64,000 nt of DNA from CAVVSQ01 sp963848825. Its GTDB lineage: Bacteria; Planctomycetota; Planctomycetia; Gemmatales; Gemmataceae. This document shows positions 1 through 12,553 of the stretch, piece after piece. The position numbers and the translations under genes were made by a program. Numbering within the stretch: position 1 is the first letter of the stretch; each line of letters begins with the position of its first letter. The notes beneath the pieces were generated by a model, which searched no databases, was not told where the DNA came from, and saw only the letters and a program-made list of their open reading frames with translations. The stretch covers positions 1,922,001 through 1,986,000 of the forward strand of contig CAWKFA010000015.1 in assembly GCA_963848825.1 (NCBI GenBank). The letters are read 5' to 3'.

Positions 1-1
1 G

Positions 2-2895
2 GTTAAGTTCAAACGTTCCTCGGCGACCGCCGGCTCAGGAGAGCGTGGCTTTGATTTAGGGCTGCCCGGCGCTGCCGTCACGACGCTCGCCCTCAATCTT
101 CCTGTCGGAATCAAGGAAATTCGATGGAACGATACGCAGGAAAAAACGAGTAACTCCGGTCGTTGGGAGCTGGCGCTCGGCAAAGTGAAGATGCTCAATC
201 TGGCATGGAAAGACGCGGCGGCGCTGCCGGGAAACGCGCCTCTCCTAACCGCCGACAGCCAGGTTGGCGTAAAGATCTACGAAAATTATGTGTCTCTCCA
301 CGCGGACCTCACGCTGGAGGACCTGCGCGGCCAGACCAAGGAATGGCGGTTGTTGCTCCCGCCCAATGCCAGGGTCGAGGTAAAAACACCCGCCGGCTTG
401 GCTTTTGAGCTGCTTTATCCGGAGGGCGATCGGCCCCAGCACATCGTTCGTTTGGCCGAGGCAAGCGCCGAGCGCATCGTGGTAAGCGTACAAGTTCGCC
501 ATCTCAGGCCCTTCGCGGCACCGCGCTTGCCCATTGGCCCCTTTTTTGTGGAGGGTGCGTTTCGCCAGGAAGGGACCATTTCAATCAAGGCCGCGCCGGA
601 TAGCTTGCGCGGCCAGCGTTTGCTGTTCCATCGGCACGGAGATATTTATCCGCGCGACATCCCGCAGGAGGCTGGCGGAACAGACCTGGTCGCACTCTTC
701 AAGTTCTGGAGCCTGCCCGCGACCACGGGCCTGGCCGCACTTACGGCCGCCAAGGCGCCTCTGGAAGTCGAGCTTAAATCGGAAAAGATCTTGGCGGACG
801 TGGCCGTTGACCACGTTTTGCAGTTCAGGCCCGGCCCGGCGGCGGGGGTACTGGAGCTTACTACCACGATTCAACTAAAGTCAGCGACGGATTTTTTGAA
901 TATACAATTGCCGCGCGTGCCTCTGCCGCGCCTGGACGTTTTGGCCTTGTCCGTCGGTACTTCCTTTCCGGCAGCATTGCCCTGGCTGCCTCTGGCGTCT
1001 CCATTCGGCACCGCTAGCCCACTGGCATTGCCCCTCGGCTTCGTTGGCAATGAAGAGGTGGCCATGGTCCCGGCGCCAGACGGGCAGGGGAACGTACGCC
1101 TGACCTGGAACCGTCCGCTGGCCAAGGAGATCAAGCTCGTCGGCAAATACCTGGTCCCCGCCGGGGCGCAGCGCGTCCATGTGGACCTGCCCCGGCCGGT
1201 CGACATACGGGATCACGGGAGCAAACTCAGGATCAAAGCGAACGAGCAGTTCGAAATCTTCATTGCCAACGCCGAGAAGGCATTGCCCGAAAGCAAGCGC
1301 GACTTGCAGTTCTCCTGGGATGCCTCGCCGCCAGGTGTTGACTTGATAATCAAAGCGGTTCGTGCGGAGTTTTTGGTCACGGGTGTCAGTGACGTTTGGC
1401 TGCACGAACGCAGTGCGGAAGTCAAACAGAACTTGCAGTTTACCGTGCCGACCCCAAACGTGCGTGCTGAAGCGCCCGAGGCCAATGCGCTCCGGTTGCG
1501 CGTGCCGGCGTCGGTTCGGGAGCTAACCGTGATCGCGGGTGGCAAGCTAATCCAACATGATCTGGCTCAGGAATACGCCTGGATCGCGCCGACGGGCGAA
1601 CCGGGTTCCAGAGCGGAAATCCAATTACTTTATGATTTCGCGCTGACGAAAAACGAAAACGCGGCACCAACTGGTCCAGGCCGTATTGTTGACGTGCCCC
1701 TCGTTTGGCCGGACAAAGCCACCCATCACGATGGCAAGGTGCGGGTGTGGACCGAGGTGGGAACCCGGGTATCCTTGTGGCCTGGGCCTTCCGAAAGCGA
1801 CGCCTGGAAAGATTTTGGCATTGAAGTTGTACCGGGCAGCGACATCATGCCCGCCCTGGTGTTGCGCGGCGCCGGGCAGGACTTGCCCCTGTCCCTGCGT
1901 TTGTTCGATACGTCGCTGGCGGGCGTCCCGGGCTTTGTCAGTGAACGTGCGTTGCTGCAGGTAGCGATCGATGAGGAGGGGATGCACGCTTATCGCGCTC
2001 GCTATTTCGTCCAGAAGATCAATGCTCGCCACCTCGATTTCGAGCTACCCATGCCCGCCGCGAATTGTTTGATGAACGTCTGGCTCGATAATCAAAAAAT
2101 CACCACCTGGGAGCCGCTCGAGACAGCGCCGAACATAGTTCAAATCTTCGTGCAGCCCCGACTCTATCAGCAGCCGGTCGTGCTGGAGCTTGAATACAAG
2201 TTACCGGCGACGTTCACGGATCGAATCAGCTTCTGGCGCACGCTGCTCTACGCGCCCAACTTTGCGCGGACGCGTTTTCGGGACGCACACGCTGGCAAGT
2301 TACGCTTTCCTATTCGTGGATCGGCATCGTACCCGCAGGCGAGCTGGACTATCACTGGGGGCTCGTTGGCTGGCTTCTTGGGCCCGAGCCAAGCGTTACC
2401 AGCGGCGATCTGGAAGCCTGGCTCACGGGCCGTGAACCGAGAGACCCGCCCATTCCCGTGAGCCTGGCCTTCGCACGCCCGGCGCAAGACAGCGTGCGAC
2501 TCCTGCATCTTTCCCGGCAGCTCTGGCTGGTGGTTTGTTCCGGGACATTATTGGCAGTCGGCCTCATCCTGGCACTAACTCCGTTAAGCCGTGGCGTCTT
2601 CTGGACCTTGACGGCGGGCTTGGCGACCGCCGTTCTGGCGAGTGGTTTACTCTGGCCGGGATGGCTGCCCACGTTCCTGTATGGCTGTCAGCCCGGCGGA
2701 GTGGTGCTGCTGCTTATACTGGGCATCCAATGGATGCTCCAGGAAAGGTATCGTCGGCACCTGGTATTTATGCCAGGGTTCGCGCGGTTAAAGACGAACT
2801 CGTCGCTCGTACGCTCGAGTCCGACTACCGGCAGACGAGAGGCCTCCACCATCGACGCGCCAGCCTCGGGCCTTGAGTCCGGCAAGGGAACCTGA
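2..2895 (+). CDS. Large membrane-anchored hypothetical protein, 5'-truncated, one frameshift
   Basis: The reading frame is already open at the window edge (VKFKRSSATAG...), so the N-terminus lies outside. It runs to about 2270 and then continues in the next frame to 2895. The stretch 2281-2457 in that frame reads WQVTLSYSWIG...DYHWGLVGWLLGP and joins smoothly to SLAFARPAQDSV, so one base seems to be missing near 2262-2280. About 960 residues are visible. A long Leu/Val/Pro-rich, probably beta-sandwich region is followed by a C-terminal cluster of two or three hydrophobic helices (about 2515-2760) and a basic tail. The next gene starts 2 bp after the stop, so they form an operon. I recognise no enzyme motif. 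By composition it resembles the large uncharacterised planctomycete envelope proteins, which is an inference only. Confidence 0.75.
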
Positions 2896-2897
2896 GC

Positions 2898-5800
2898 ATG
2901 TTCGTATTGACGACAATGAGGCTGGCAAATCACCTTTGGATAGCGCGTTGCGCGTGGGTTCTGGTCTTTTGTTTAACAGTGCCGATGGTCGACGGCCAGG
3001 GGCCGCCGGCCGGGGACCCATTCCCGATCCAACGCATCGTTGTGCCGCCGTCACGCTTGCCGGCCGAGCTTGAGCGTGTACGTCAGGGTACGCTGGTGCA
3101 GAGGTCGCGCGAGGACTTCGAGGCGCTGGTCCGAAAGGCGGCCCGAGCCGATGAAGAGCGGGGCGAGGCTAGATTAATCAAGGCCACGTACGCCGCCGAG
3201 CTTGTCGAAGATTCCTTGGTCGGTGGGCACAGCCAATGGTCGATTCAACATGTTGGGAAAACCAGTGCCATTTTGCCCTTGCCGGACATAAATGTCGCCA
3301 TTGACAAGGTTACCTGGGCAAGCGGGGATGAGGCCCTCTACGGCGATTTGGCTGGTAAGAAACTAGGCCTGCTCGTGGCCAGGACGGGCGTCCTCGACCT
3401 TGACTGGAACGTGCGTGGGGTGACGCAGGCGGGCGACCTCTACTTCGATTTGCGTTTGCCACCTTGCCCAGTTGGCTACCTCGATATAACAATTCCCGCG
3501 GACCATGATATTATTGTGCCCAAGAATGGTTTGCTGCTCGCCGCTCCCGTGGCGTCCGGCCAATCTAACAAGCCAACATGGCGACTTCAGTTCGGCGGCC
3601 TCGCGCAGGTTCAGTTTTCGATCCGCCAACCCGCCGCCACGCGCGGGATTGCCCCCCTCTTGTTATCTTCGCTTCAAACCAGGCAGCAAACCACACCGGG
3701 CAAATTGCTGTCCGATTTTGAATTCCAGATTGAAGTATTGCACACCACGGTCCGCGAACTTGTATTCGACTGCGATCCCTCCCTGGAACCTTATGAGTTG
3801 TCCGCCGGCAACGCCGATCTAAAGGATTGGGAGTTTAAGATCGAAGACAAGCAAGGGCGGGTTGCGGCGGGACCAAAGGAAGGTCGCGCGGCGACCTTGG
3901 TCGTGTATTTGCGTGAGCCCTTTCAGGGCACCTTGCAAGGATTGAAAATCCGTTGTTTCCAATCTCGACCTGCCGACAAATGGTGGGTCAGTCCCTTTAT
4001 GCGTTTACGGGGGGCGAGAGAGCGGGGCGAAACTCTCAAGCTTGTTGTAGGGCCCGATGTGCAACTTGAGGCCTGGAATGCCGGCAGCTTTCGTCTTGTC
4101 TCATCGAGCACCGAGTCCGATGGCTCGCAGGTTTTGACGCTTGCTGACCGCGAGGCCGCTGCGCCGCGTCGGCCAGGTTGCGAGTTCAAATGTTTCGGCA
4201 CGGAGATCAGCGCGCGGCAACAGACCTGGTGGCAAGTTCGAGTGAACGGCGCTTCCTTGCACTCGGAAATTGTCTACGAGTCCGTGCGCGGCAATCTTTT
4301 TCAACTGGCGCTCAGGCTTCCCGTGCCCAATAACTTGTGGCGCGTCGACTCGGTAGAACTTGAACCCAAAGATGCGCTCCTCTCCTATGCGGCGGTTGGG
4401 CCGCTGCTTTTGGTGGATCTACAGCGCGGGCTGAACCCGCGCGGACGGATCAAGGTTTCGCTGGCGCTCACCATGCGCCCAGAAGGCCAGGCCTTACTGG
4501 CCCATGACGTGCCGAGGCTCGTACCTCAGGATGCCAGCATTTATCAGGCAACGTTGGCCGTGAGCGTCGATCCCCTCTATCAGGCTGTGCTGCGGAGTGC
4601 TTCGGTACCGCTGGCGCCGCCGGTGGCGCTGGGTCCCTGGAGCGAGCAGACAACGGGCCCGCCTGAGTTCTACTTCGAGACGCGCGACATGCCGGTCACT
4701 GGCGTGCTTCAGCTTTCTCCGCGCACTGCACCTAAATCAGCGGTGCACGATGACGTTTGGGGGCCTGGAAACAGGGCTGTTCCCGTGCGCGGTGTAGGAA
4801 GTGATACGGACGGGGCAGCTCCCGCCGACGAACGTTGCGATGAGGCACAGCTCGAGACATACGTCGAGGCGGGCGCTCCCCTATTGAACCGGCTCCTCTT
4901 TCAAACGTGTCATTGGCGGCGGCGCGAACTGCTCGTCGTACTTCCAGCCAATACGAGTCAGGTGCTCGCGGCCAAAATGGATGGACATTGGCTACCGCCC
5001 ATGGCGTGCGCACAAGTCCCCCAGGGGTTACAGGTCCGCCTGCCTGCCGCCATTGATGGGGAGACGCATCTTTTCGAGATCTATTATCGTACGCCCGCCG
5101 CCTGGTCGGCCTGGTCTACGTGGGCCGATCTCCAGGTGCCGGCGCCGCAACTGCCCGTCAGCTCTCCCTGTTTTCGGCATGTTTGCGCGCTGGCTCCGGG
5201 GCTCTTGCCTTTCCATCAAGAACAATTCCAGACGATGTCCGATCAGGCGGACGTTGAGCAGGATTGGTTGAAACTATGGCATGCCGGCGACCCCGCGCTG
5301 GCGACCGTATGGCCGGTATTTCAAGATGATTCGCTGGAATTGCAGCGTCAGGTCCTGTCCGGCGCCGAGTCGGGTTTACGTCGCAAATTGACGCGTGATA
5401 CGACGTTGGCAGAGGCCCTCGACCGGCTGGCCCATGAATTTCTCAAAGAACAGTTGCCCCTGGTTCTGGATCGCGCTGCCTTGCGTGCGGCTGATATCGC
5501 GCCGAATACCCAGCTGGCAGGGCTGTCCGCGGCGACGAAGCGCCCCTTTTGGGAAACCGCGGCTCTGGTGCACGTGCCATTTCCGAGTGGTCCTGTGCTG
5601 ACAACCCGCCGACAATTCGAAGCCTGGAGCAATATCTATGGCCAGGACGCGTTGGCTCGCCGAGTTTTGGATGCCCACGTGGCCGAGGCGATTGAGCAGG
5701 GGCAGGATGCGGAGGGTAGGTTTGTTACGCTGGCGCACTGGCTGGGGACCGAAAAGAAAAATGCACCCAGTCCCACGGGTCTGTTTCTTCCCACCGGCGC

Positions 5801-8800
5801 AGGTTGGACGTTATGGGAGTCGCGTCCCGGCCAATTTGACACCGCGCAGCTCGTTGTCTTCGAGACCGCATCCCTACGCGTGCCGGGCATCGGACTGAGC
5901 TTGTTGTTTTTGGTGTCAGCCTGGTTGCTTGGACGTCACGCTTCGGGGGCCTGGAGCTTTCGTCTGGGTGTAAGCTGGTGCACTGCCCTCGGTTTGCTGT
6001 GGCTTTGGCTGCCGCAGGCGGTGCGCGCCGTGCTCTGGTGGCCCCTTTTGACGACGGTCGCTTGTGTGGGCTGGGGGCTCCTTCATCACCTTCTGACGAC
6101 GGGCTTCCTTCGAAATCAGGCTGCCAGTTCCGCGCGGCTGACCAAGGCCCTCGCGGGTTGCATGCTTGCCGCCTTGGTGCTGGAACACTCGATGTCGTCC
6201 GGGCGTGGGCAGGACGCGGCGCCTTACAAGGTACTCTTTGTTGAAAACGAAGCTGGCAAACAACTCGCGCTCCTGGGCCAGGATCTGCTCGCGAAATTGC
6301 ATGAATTGACTCACGGGGGCGCCACCGATGCGGAGACCGTTCTTTTAGGTGCTAACTATCGCGGCACACTGCAAGGCGGCCAGGCCGCGTTCATCGTAGA
6401 TTTTGACGTCCACAGCTTTGTGGATCAGGGCGTAATCTACCTGCCGCTCGCCGGCATTGAGCTTCGTGAAGGTGCAGTGCTCGATGGCAAAAATGTTTTT
6501 CCGAGTGTTGCGGCGGGCGCCAGAACGGGCTACACCGTCCCCGTCGTAGGCAAGGGGAGACACCATTTAACGCTCAGCTTTTTGGTCCACCCAGCCAGCA
6601 CGGGTGGCTTCCAAGAGGTGCGTTTTTCGTGCCCCCGCCTGTGTACCAACCTGATGGAGTGGACGATACCGGCGCCGGCACACGATCTGCAGCTTCTGGG
6701 CGGGCTCGGCGCCAAAACGATCGCGCCATCGGGGCCCGATGGCTTGCAGATGAAAGCCAACCTGGGGCGTGAAGCGCTCGTCATCTTACGGTGGCGAGCC
6801 AGTGACGTGATCGGCGAACCCGTCGAAGTACAAGCACGCGAAGCCTATAGTTGGGACTTGCGCGGCACACGCCGACGTTGACGGCAGCGGTGCAGTTTAC
6901 CCCGGTCAAGGGAAGCATCGATCACTTGGCCCTGATTCTGCCGGACGATTTTGAAGTTTGCTCGCTCGATGCTAGCCTGAGCACGCCTCTGGTGGCAGCG
7001 CCCGCCACGTCGAACGTGCTCAAGAATTGGGTTTTGACCGGCAAAGGTGCCCAGCGTCACTTGCATGTGGACCTGAAGAGGCCCGTATCCAGCCGCATAT
7101 TGCTTACTCTGAGTCTGGTGCCCCGTCTCAGGCTGGCAACCGACAATATCCAGCTGCAACTACCCATGCCTGCCACGACAAAAATCACGGAGAGTTTCCT
7201 GGCCTACCGCCTGGACGGCCTGGACGGCGTTGATCGGGTGCGCAATCTTGCGATCGTCTCCATGGATGCGGGCGTTTTCGCTGCAATTTGGGCCGGTTTT
7301 GGTCAAAAAGAGGGTGGAATGTTCCAGCGCCTATAGTTTTCGGCGCACCGCCGACAATGCCGGCCTGGACTTGACGCTGGCGGCGCCGCTGCCGAAAACG
7401 CAGATCGAGGCGACTTGGACCCTGTTCCCACTGCATGCCGACTTCGCCGCCTCGGTACGCCTGTCGGGCGGTCGTCACGACCTTTCGTTGATCGAAATCA
7501 ACATGCCGGCCGAGGTAACTTTGTCGGCCGTTCGGGGCGCCGCGGTACACCATTGGGGCCGTCATGAAAACCGATTGCAAATTTGGCTGGCGCAGCCTCA
7601 AAAAGACGTCGTCCTGGGGCTCAGCGGCTGGATGGCGCTAACTCGGAAGCCGACCGTCTCGCGGGCAGGGCATTTCGACTTGCCGCCGTTTCGGGTCCTG
7701 AACGCTCACGTGGACACTTTTGGCCTGAAGGTGCTGCCCACCCCCGGTGTGGCTGTCAAAGCCGAGAGACTTCACAACATCGTCAAAGACTCGGAGCCCG
7801 AGGCGTATCACGTGCTCAACGCGAATTACGAAGGTAAATTCCAGTGCCGGCGGCTGCCGCCGCGCGCGGATGTTCAGGTGCTGACCACCGCCGAGGTTTC
7901 TGATAATACTTGTCTTTTGCAAAGTCATTTCCATTGCCGGACATCCCTGGGTGTACCTGGTCCCTTGCAAATTTCTTTGCTTAATTTCCCAGGTGATGAG
8001 GTCCGTCTCGATTTGCCCGAGCCGGCACCCCAAGTCACGTCACGACGTAGAGGGCCAGATCATTTTTGGGAATTGACGTTTGCCGCGACACGCCCCAACC
8101 CTATACCTTCAGGCTGTTGGCACGGTTGCCACTCAAGGACGTCGTCGATTTAACGCTGCCGCACCTGGAGGTCAATCAAGCATATAGCGCGGAGCAGTGG
8201 CTGGGCATAATTGGGCCTGGCCTTGATGCCGATAAGGCTGTCGGCCTGGTCAAATCTCAAGACGTTGCCCAGGACCTGCGTCTCTGGCCAGGGGAGGCTG
8301 GGCGGGCGTCCAGTCGGGGCACTGTTTGGCAGATCAAGGACGCATCATGGAGTCTTAAACTTCAAGTGCGGACGTCGGACGCCAGTCCGTCTCTGACGGT
8401 GTTACATGCCCAGGAAGATGTGCTGCTCTCAGATTGCCGTCACTGGTCCCATCAGACCGAGTTTCAACTGGCGGCTCGCGAGGAAACAGACATTCGTTTG
8501 GTGATACCGGCCGCGGCACGCTTGCAAGCACTGGTTATGGACGATGCTCAGGTAACTCCCCGCGCCGCGGGGCCGCAAACCTATGCGCTTAAAGTGGGCG
8601 CGGGCGTGCATGTGCTCATGGCCTACTGGTATTATTTGGAACAGGCCGAGCCCCTGGAATCCCCGCACCTTGGCGGCGTCTACCTGGCGGGCGCTCCAGC
8701 AACTCCGTTGCAAGGCCGATTGCTCGTCCCCGCTGGCCATGAGGCTGTCGTGCCGACCGGGGAGCCCGTAGCCGATCTCCCTCGCTATCTCTTGAGCGCC

Positions 8801-9428
8801 ACGCGCGCTCACATCGGCGTCACGCGGTTTTTGGCGCAGCAGCTCGTGCCGCTCGCGCCTGCCTTGATCGCTGCCCAGAAAAAGTTCTGGTGGAACCTGC
8901 GCCGGGCCGAACTCGAGTTGAGTTACTTCGGTAAGGACAGGGACAAAACGGCCTACGCCCAGTCGCTCATGCAACTACGTAAAGAAAACGAACGCTTGCT
9001 TCAAGAAAAGAAGCTCGAGGGACTTCGTGCCCAGGCGGAAAAGTATTCGCCTGATTTGTATGCTAGCCAGGTGCCCATTTTCTCTCGATCTGAACAGGGC
9101 AAACCGATTTATTGGCAACTTGCCGATGCTGCGCGGAACAACGATCAGCCTGGAGGATAGCACGGACCGGCAGCGCGATGCCGCCTGGAGACGCACGCAA
9201 TTGCTTGGCCTGGGCGCGTTACTTTTGCTATTTATCTCCCTGGTGCCGACCGGACCGGACTACCTGGCGGCGCTTTGGCCCGAACTGACCCTGCTAGTTG
9301 CCATTGTCGGCACGTCCTTCTGGGGCATGAGCCTCTTCGGAATACTGCTGGGCGTGGTCGCGGCGGCCGGTCGAGTGATGTGGGCGGTTTTGGTTATGCG
9401 CAAGAGCTTCGCCCAGGTGCCGCGCTGA
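2898..9428 (+). CDS. Giant (about 2,170 residues) secreted/membrane hypothetical protein, four frameshifts
   Basis: Starts at ATG 2898 with an N-terminal hydrophobic signal segment (WIARCAWVLVFCLTVPM, then VDGQ). Five pieces join into one product, with apparent single-base shifts near 6870, 7320, 8100 and 9140; at each the next frame continues sensibly (for example TFAATRPN to PYTFRLLARLPLKDV). The order is: a beta-rich ectodomain of about 980 residues, a membrane cluster at about 5890-6190, a second beta-rich ectodomain, and a final membrane cluster (LLGLGALLLLFISLV and following) near 9200-9400. It therefore looks like a doubled version of the upstream gene, which has one ectodomain and one membrane cluster. 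Short motifs recur in both proteins (RVHVDLPRPV in one, HLHVDLKRPV in the other). No catalytic motif was recognised. Being co-transcribed with its neighbour, it may form an envelope complex with it; that is inference. Confidence 0.7.
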
Positions 9429-9449
9429 CGTCTTCAAAAAGGATGAGTC

Positions 9450-11591
9450 ATGAAATCACTGTTCGCACTCACATGCCTGCTGCTTGGGATCTCGTCCCTC
9501 CTGGGTCAGGAAAGCCAAAAGCGCGCGCTGACCGTCGACGACATGTTTCGTTTCGAGCGCACCGGCGATCCCAACATCAGTCCGGACGGCAAACATATTG
9601 TCTATACCTTGGGACAGGTTGATCTCGATAAGAACCGTGTGCTTACCCATCTCTGGTTGGCCGCCACCGATGAGAAAACGCCGCCTCGTCAGCTCACGGC
9701 CGCCCCCCAGAGCGACCGCCACCCACGCTTTAGCCCCGACGGTAGTACTATTCTTTTCGAGTCCACGCGCTCAGGCAACAACCAGCTCTGGACGATTGCT
9801 CTTGCCGGCGGCGAAGCCCGACGCCTGACAGACGTCAGCACCGATGCCTCTGAGGGGACCTGGTCGCGCGATGGCAAACACATCGCCTTCGTCTCCGCGG
9901 TCTGGCCCGAATTCTCGAGCAAAACGTTCGCGGACAGCGATGCCCTCAACAAGAAACGCCTGGACGAGGTCGCCAATAATCCCGTCAAGGCCAAGGTTTT
10001 CACGCGTCTCTTCTTCCGGCACTGGGACGAATATGTCGACGATAAACGCCGGCACCTCTTTGTTGTTGACGTGAATCCCGAAGGACAGGCCCTCGGCTCG
10101 CCGCGCGACGTTACACCCGGCGATCGTGACGCGGCGCCGACCTCTTCCACCTTCTCCAGCGGCACAGACTTCACTTTCAGTCCTGATGGGCAGTATCTCC
10201 TCTTTACGGCCGTGCCGGAAAAAGATGAGGCGTGGAGCACCAACCATGACATTTGCCGGGTGCCCATCGACAGGGGCACCGGTAAATGGGAGACGTTGAC
10301 CGCCGACAATCGAGCTGCCGACGGCGGTCCGCAATTCTCGCCCGATGGCAAATGGTTGGCTTATCGCGCACAAAGACGCCCGGGCTTCGAGGCAGACCGC
10401 TGGGAGCTCACGGTCGTACCGACAAATCCCGACGGTTCCTGGGCGGGCAAACCGCGTGGCCTGGCAAAAGATTGGGACCGCTCCGTGGACGTTTTCGCGT
10501 GGGGTGCCGACGGCAAGCGGCTCTATTGTCACGCCGACCAAAATGCCAGCGTGCCGATCTTCGCGATATCGGTCGACAATGGGCAGGTGGACAAGATCGT
10601 GGCGGGCGGCATGTCGGGAAGCATGTCGATCAGCAAGGATGGTACGCTCGCTTTTACCAAGACGGCGCTCGATCATCCCGCGGAAGTCTATTGGCTACGC
10701 CCGGGCCAGGCCGAACCGTCCCGCACCAGGCATAATCAAGCACTACTCGAAAACCTGAGCCGACCACGGCCGGAGTCGGTCACTGTCAATGGCGCCGGGG
10801 ACGTGCCCATGCAGATGTGGGTGCTCAAGCCGCCCGGCTTCGATGCCAAAAAGAAGTGGCCGTTGGTTTATCTCGTCCATGGCGGGCCGCAGGGTGCCTG
10901 GGAAGATGGTTGGAGCAACCGCTGGAACCCGTCTCTTTGGGCCGCCCAGGGGTATGTGGTCGCCCTGCCCAATCCACGTGGCAGCACCGGCTTTGGCCAA
11001 AAGTATGTCGACGCCATTTCCGGAGATTGGGGCGGCAAGGTTTATGAAGATCTCATGGCCGGCGTCGCTTATCTGGAGAAGCAGCCCTACATCGACACCG
11101 ACCGCATGGCCGCCGCCGGGGCTTCCTTTGGCGGCTACATGATGAACTGGTTCGCCGTCAACACGGGCAAGTTCAAGACGCTTATCACCCATTGCGGCGT
11201 CTGGAACTTCGATAGCATGTACGCGGTCACCGAAGAGCTCTGGTTCGACGAGTGGGAGCACGGCGGCCTGCCGTGGGGCAAGGACCGCCACAGCTACGAC
11301 AAGTTCTCGCCGCATCGGCTGGCGGGCAACCTGGGCAAATTCAAGACGCCCATGCTGGTGATCCACAATGACCTGGACTTTCGCGTGCCCGTCAGCGAAG
11401 GCCTGCAGCTTTTCACCACGCTGAAACGTCAGCAAATTCCCGCACGCTTCATCAACTTCCCCGATGAGGGGCACTGGGTGCTCAAGCCGCGCAACAGCCG
11501 CTTTTGGCACGAGGAAGTTTTCGCCTGGCTAAAGCAGCATGTGCCGCCGGGCGGCCGTGGCAAACCGCCGCTTATGGTCCAGGGTAATTGA
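9450..11591 (+). CDS. S9-family prolyl oligopeptidase / acylaminoacyl peptidase, secreted
   Basis: 713 residues, intact. A signal peptide (MKSLFALTCLLLGISSLLGQ) is followed by a beta-propeller of PD40/WD40-like repeats (ISPDGKHIVY, FSPDGSTILF, FSPDGQYLLF, FSPDGKWLAY) up to about residue 420, then an alpha/beta hydrolase domain. The serine nucleophile is in GASFGGYM. The acidic residue is probably in HNDLDFRVP and the histidine in DEGHWVLKP. This is the standard arrangement of S9C-type peptidases, which cleave short peptides or N-acylated residues. The start is supported by AGGA 8-10 bases before ATG. It lies 21 bases after the giant membrane protein gene and is convergent with ftsY. Export to the periplasm or outside is inferred from the signal peptide. 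Confidence 0.93.
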   Translation: MKSLFALTCLLLGISSLLGQESQKRALTVDDMFRFERTGDPNISPDGKHIVYTLGQVDLDKNRVLTHLWLAATDEKTPPRQLTAAPQSDRHPRFSPDGSTILFESTRSGNNQLWTIALAGGEARRLTDVSTDASEGTWSRDGKHIAFVSAVWPEFSSKTFADSDALNKKRLDEVANNPVKAKVFTRLFFRHWDEYVDDKRRHLFVVDVNPEGQALGSPRDVTPGDRDAAPTSSTFSSGTDFTFSPDGQYLLFTAVPEKDEAWSTNHDICRVPIDRGTGKWETLTADNRAADGGPQFSPDGKWLAYRAQRRPGFEADRWELTVVPTNPDGSWAGKPRGLAKDWDRSVDVFAWGADGKRLYCHADQNASVPIFAISVDNGQVDKIVAGGMSGSMSISKDGTLAFTKTALDHPAEVYWLRPGQAEPSRTRHNQALLENLSRPRPESVTVNGAGDVPMQMWVLKPPGFDAKKKWPLVYLVHGGPQGAWEDGWSNRWNPSLWAAQGYVVALPNPRGSTGFGQKYVDAISGDWGGKVYEDLMAGVAYLEKQPYIDTDRMAAAGASFGGYMMNWFAVNTGKFKTLITHCGVWNFDSMYAVTEELWFDEWEHGGLPWGKDRHSYDKFSPHRLAGNLGKFKTPMLVIHNDLDFRVPVSEGLQLFTTLKRQQIPARFINFPDEGHWVLKPRNSRFWHEEVFAWLKQHVPPGGRGKPPLMVQGN

Positions 11592-11611
11592 CACGAGCAG
11601 CAGGAGCGTGA

Positions 11612-12523
11612 TCAATCCGTGAACAGGGCCTCGACGTAGGCGTCCGGATCGAACAATTCCAGGTCCTCGGGTTTCTCGCCGATGCCCACGAACTTCACCG
11701 GCAAGTCGAGCTTTTGCTTGATGCCGAAGATGGCGCCGCCCTTGGCGGTGCCGTCGAGCTTCGCCAGGACGATTCCCGTGCAGTGGACGGTCTTCTTGAA
11801 GTTCTCCGCTTGCGTAATGGCGTTCTGACCGCTGGTGGCATCGAGCACCAGCAGGACCTCGTGCGGCGCACCGGCGATGTTCTTGCTCACCACGCGATGG
11901 ATTTTTTCCAGTTCGCGCATCAGGTGAACCTGGGTGTGCAGCCGCCCCGCGGTGTCGACGATCAAGACATCGAAGTTCCGCGCCACGGCTTTCTCGCAGG
12001 CATCGTGGGCCACGCTGGCCGGGTCGCTGCCTTGCTGGCTTTTCACGATTTCGCAGCCCAGACGCTGGCTCCAGATGGTAAGTTGTTCCACCGCGGCTGC
12101 GCGAAACGTATCGCAGGCCGCCACGATCACTTTCTTATTCTGGTCCTGACACCATTTGACCAGCTTGGCGATGGAGGTTGTCTTGCCCGAGCCGTTGACG
12201 CCCGCGACCATCACAACCGTCGGCCCGCCGGCGACGAAATGAATGCCGTCCGAAGGGGCCGTGAGCAAGGCCTTGAGCTTGTTCATGACGAACGTTTTGA
12301 CGTCCCCGGTGATCTCCTTGTCCTGAAACGCCTGGCGGACGTCGGTCACGATTGCCGTCGTGGCCACGGTGCCCACGTCGGCCAGATAAAGTCGTTTCTC
12401 CAGCTCTTGCAGGAACTTTTGGTCGACCCGGCCAGACAGTCGGAACAGGTCCGCCACGCCGCTGAATAGTCCGCGCATCTTCGTCAGGCCCGCTTTGATC
12501 TTGGTCCACAGTTTTCCGAGCAT
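11612..12523 (-). CDS. ftsY: Signal recognition particle receptor FtsY
   Basis: About 303 residues: the NG domain of the SRP receptor GTPase, which docks ribosome-SRP complexes at the membrane. Motifs in order are the N-domain helices, the P-loop GVNGSGKTTS, DTFRAAAVEQL, the G3 motif DTAGR, and the G4 motif LAKLDGTAKGG, ending with the closing GIGEKPEDL. The ATG at 12523 is preferred over an upstream TTG at 12532 because AAGGAG sits about 11 bases before it and only 2-3 bases before the TTG. The long acidic N-terminal A domain found in proteobacterial FtsY is absent, as in many other bacteria. It follows the PHP gene in the same direction and probably belongs to the nusB-PHP-ftsY operon. The frame is intact. 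Confidence 0.96.
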   Translation of the reverse strand: MLGKLWTKIKAGLTKMRGLFSGVADLFRLSGRVDQKFLQELEKRLYLADVGTVATTAIVTDVRQAFQDKEITGDVKTFVMNKLKALLTAPSDGIHFVAGGPTVVMVAGVNGSGKTTSIAKLVKWCQDQNKKVIVAACDTFRAAAVEQLTIWSQRLGCEIVKSQQGSDPASVAHDACEKAVARNFDVLIVDTAGRLHTQVHLMRELEKIHRVVSKNIAGAPHEVLLVLDATSGQNAITQAENFKKTVHCTGIVLAKLDGTAKGGAIFGIKQKLDLPVKFVGIGEKPEDLELFDPDAYVEALFTD

Positions 12524-12553
12524 GTGCCCCAATTCTCCTTTAGCCGACCACTC

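Noticed and set aside
2898..9428. Programmed ribosomal frameshifting in the giant gene
   Set aside because: Four shifts of both senses without a slippery heptamer or stimulatory structure, and similar breaks in unrelated genes across the window, point to sequence errors.
11714..12469. Plus-strand open frame of 251 codons
   Set aside because: Antisense to ftsY, an essential and fully intact gene; a mirror frame.
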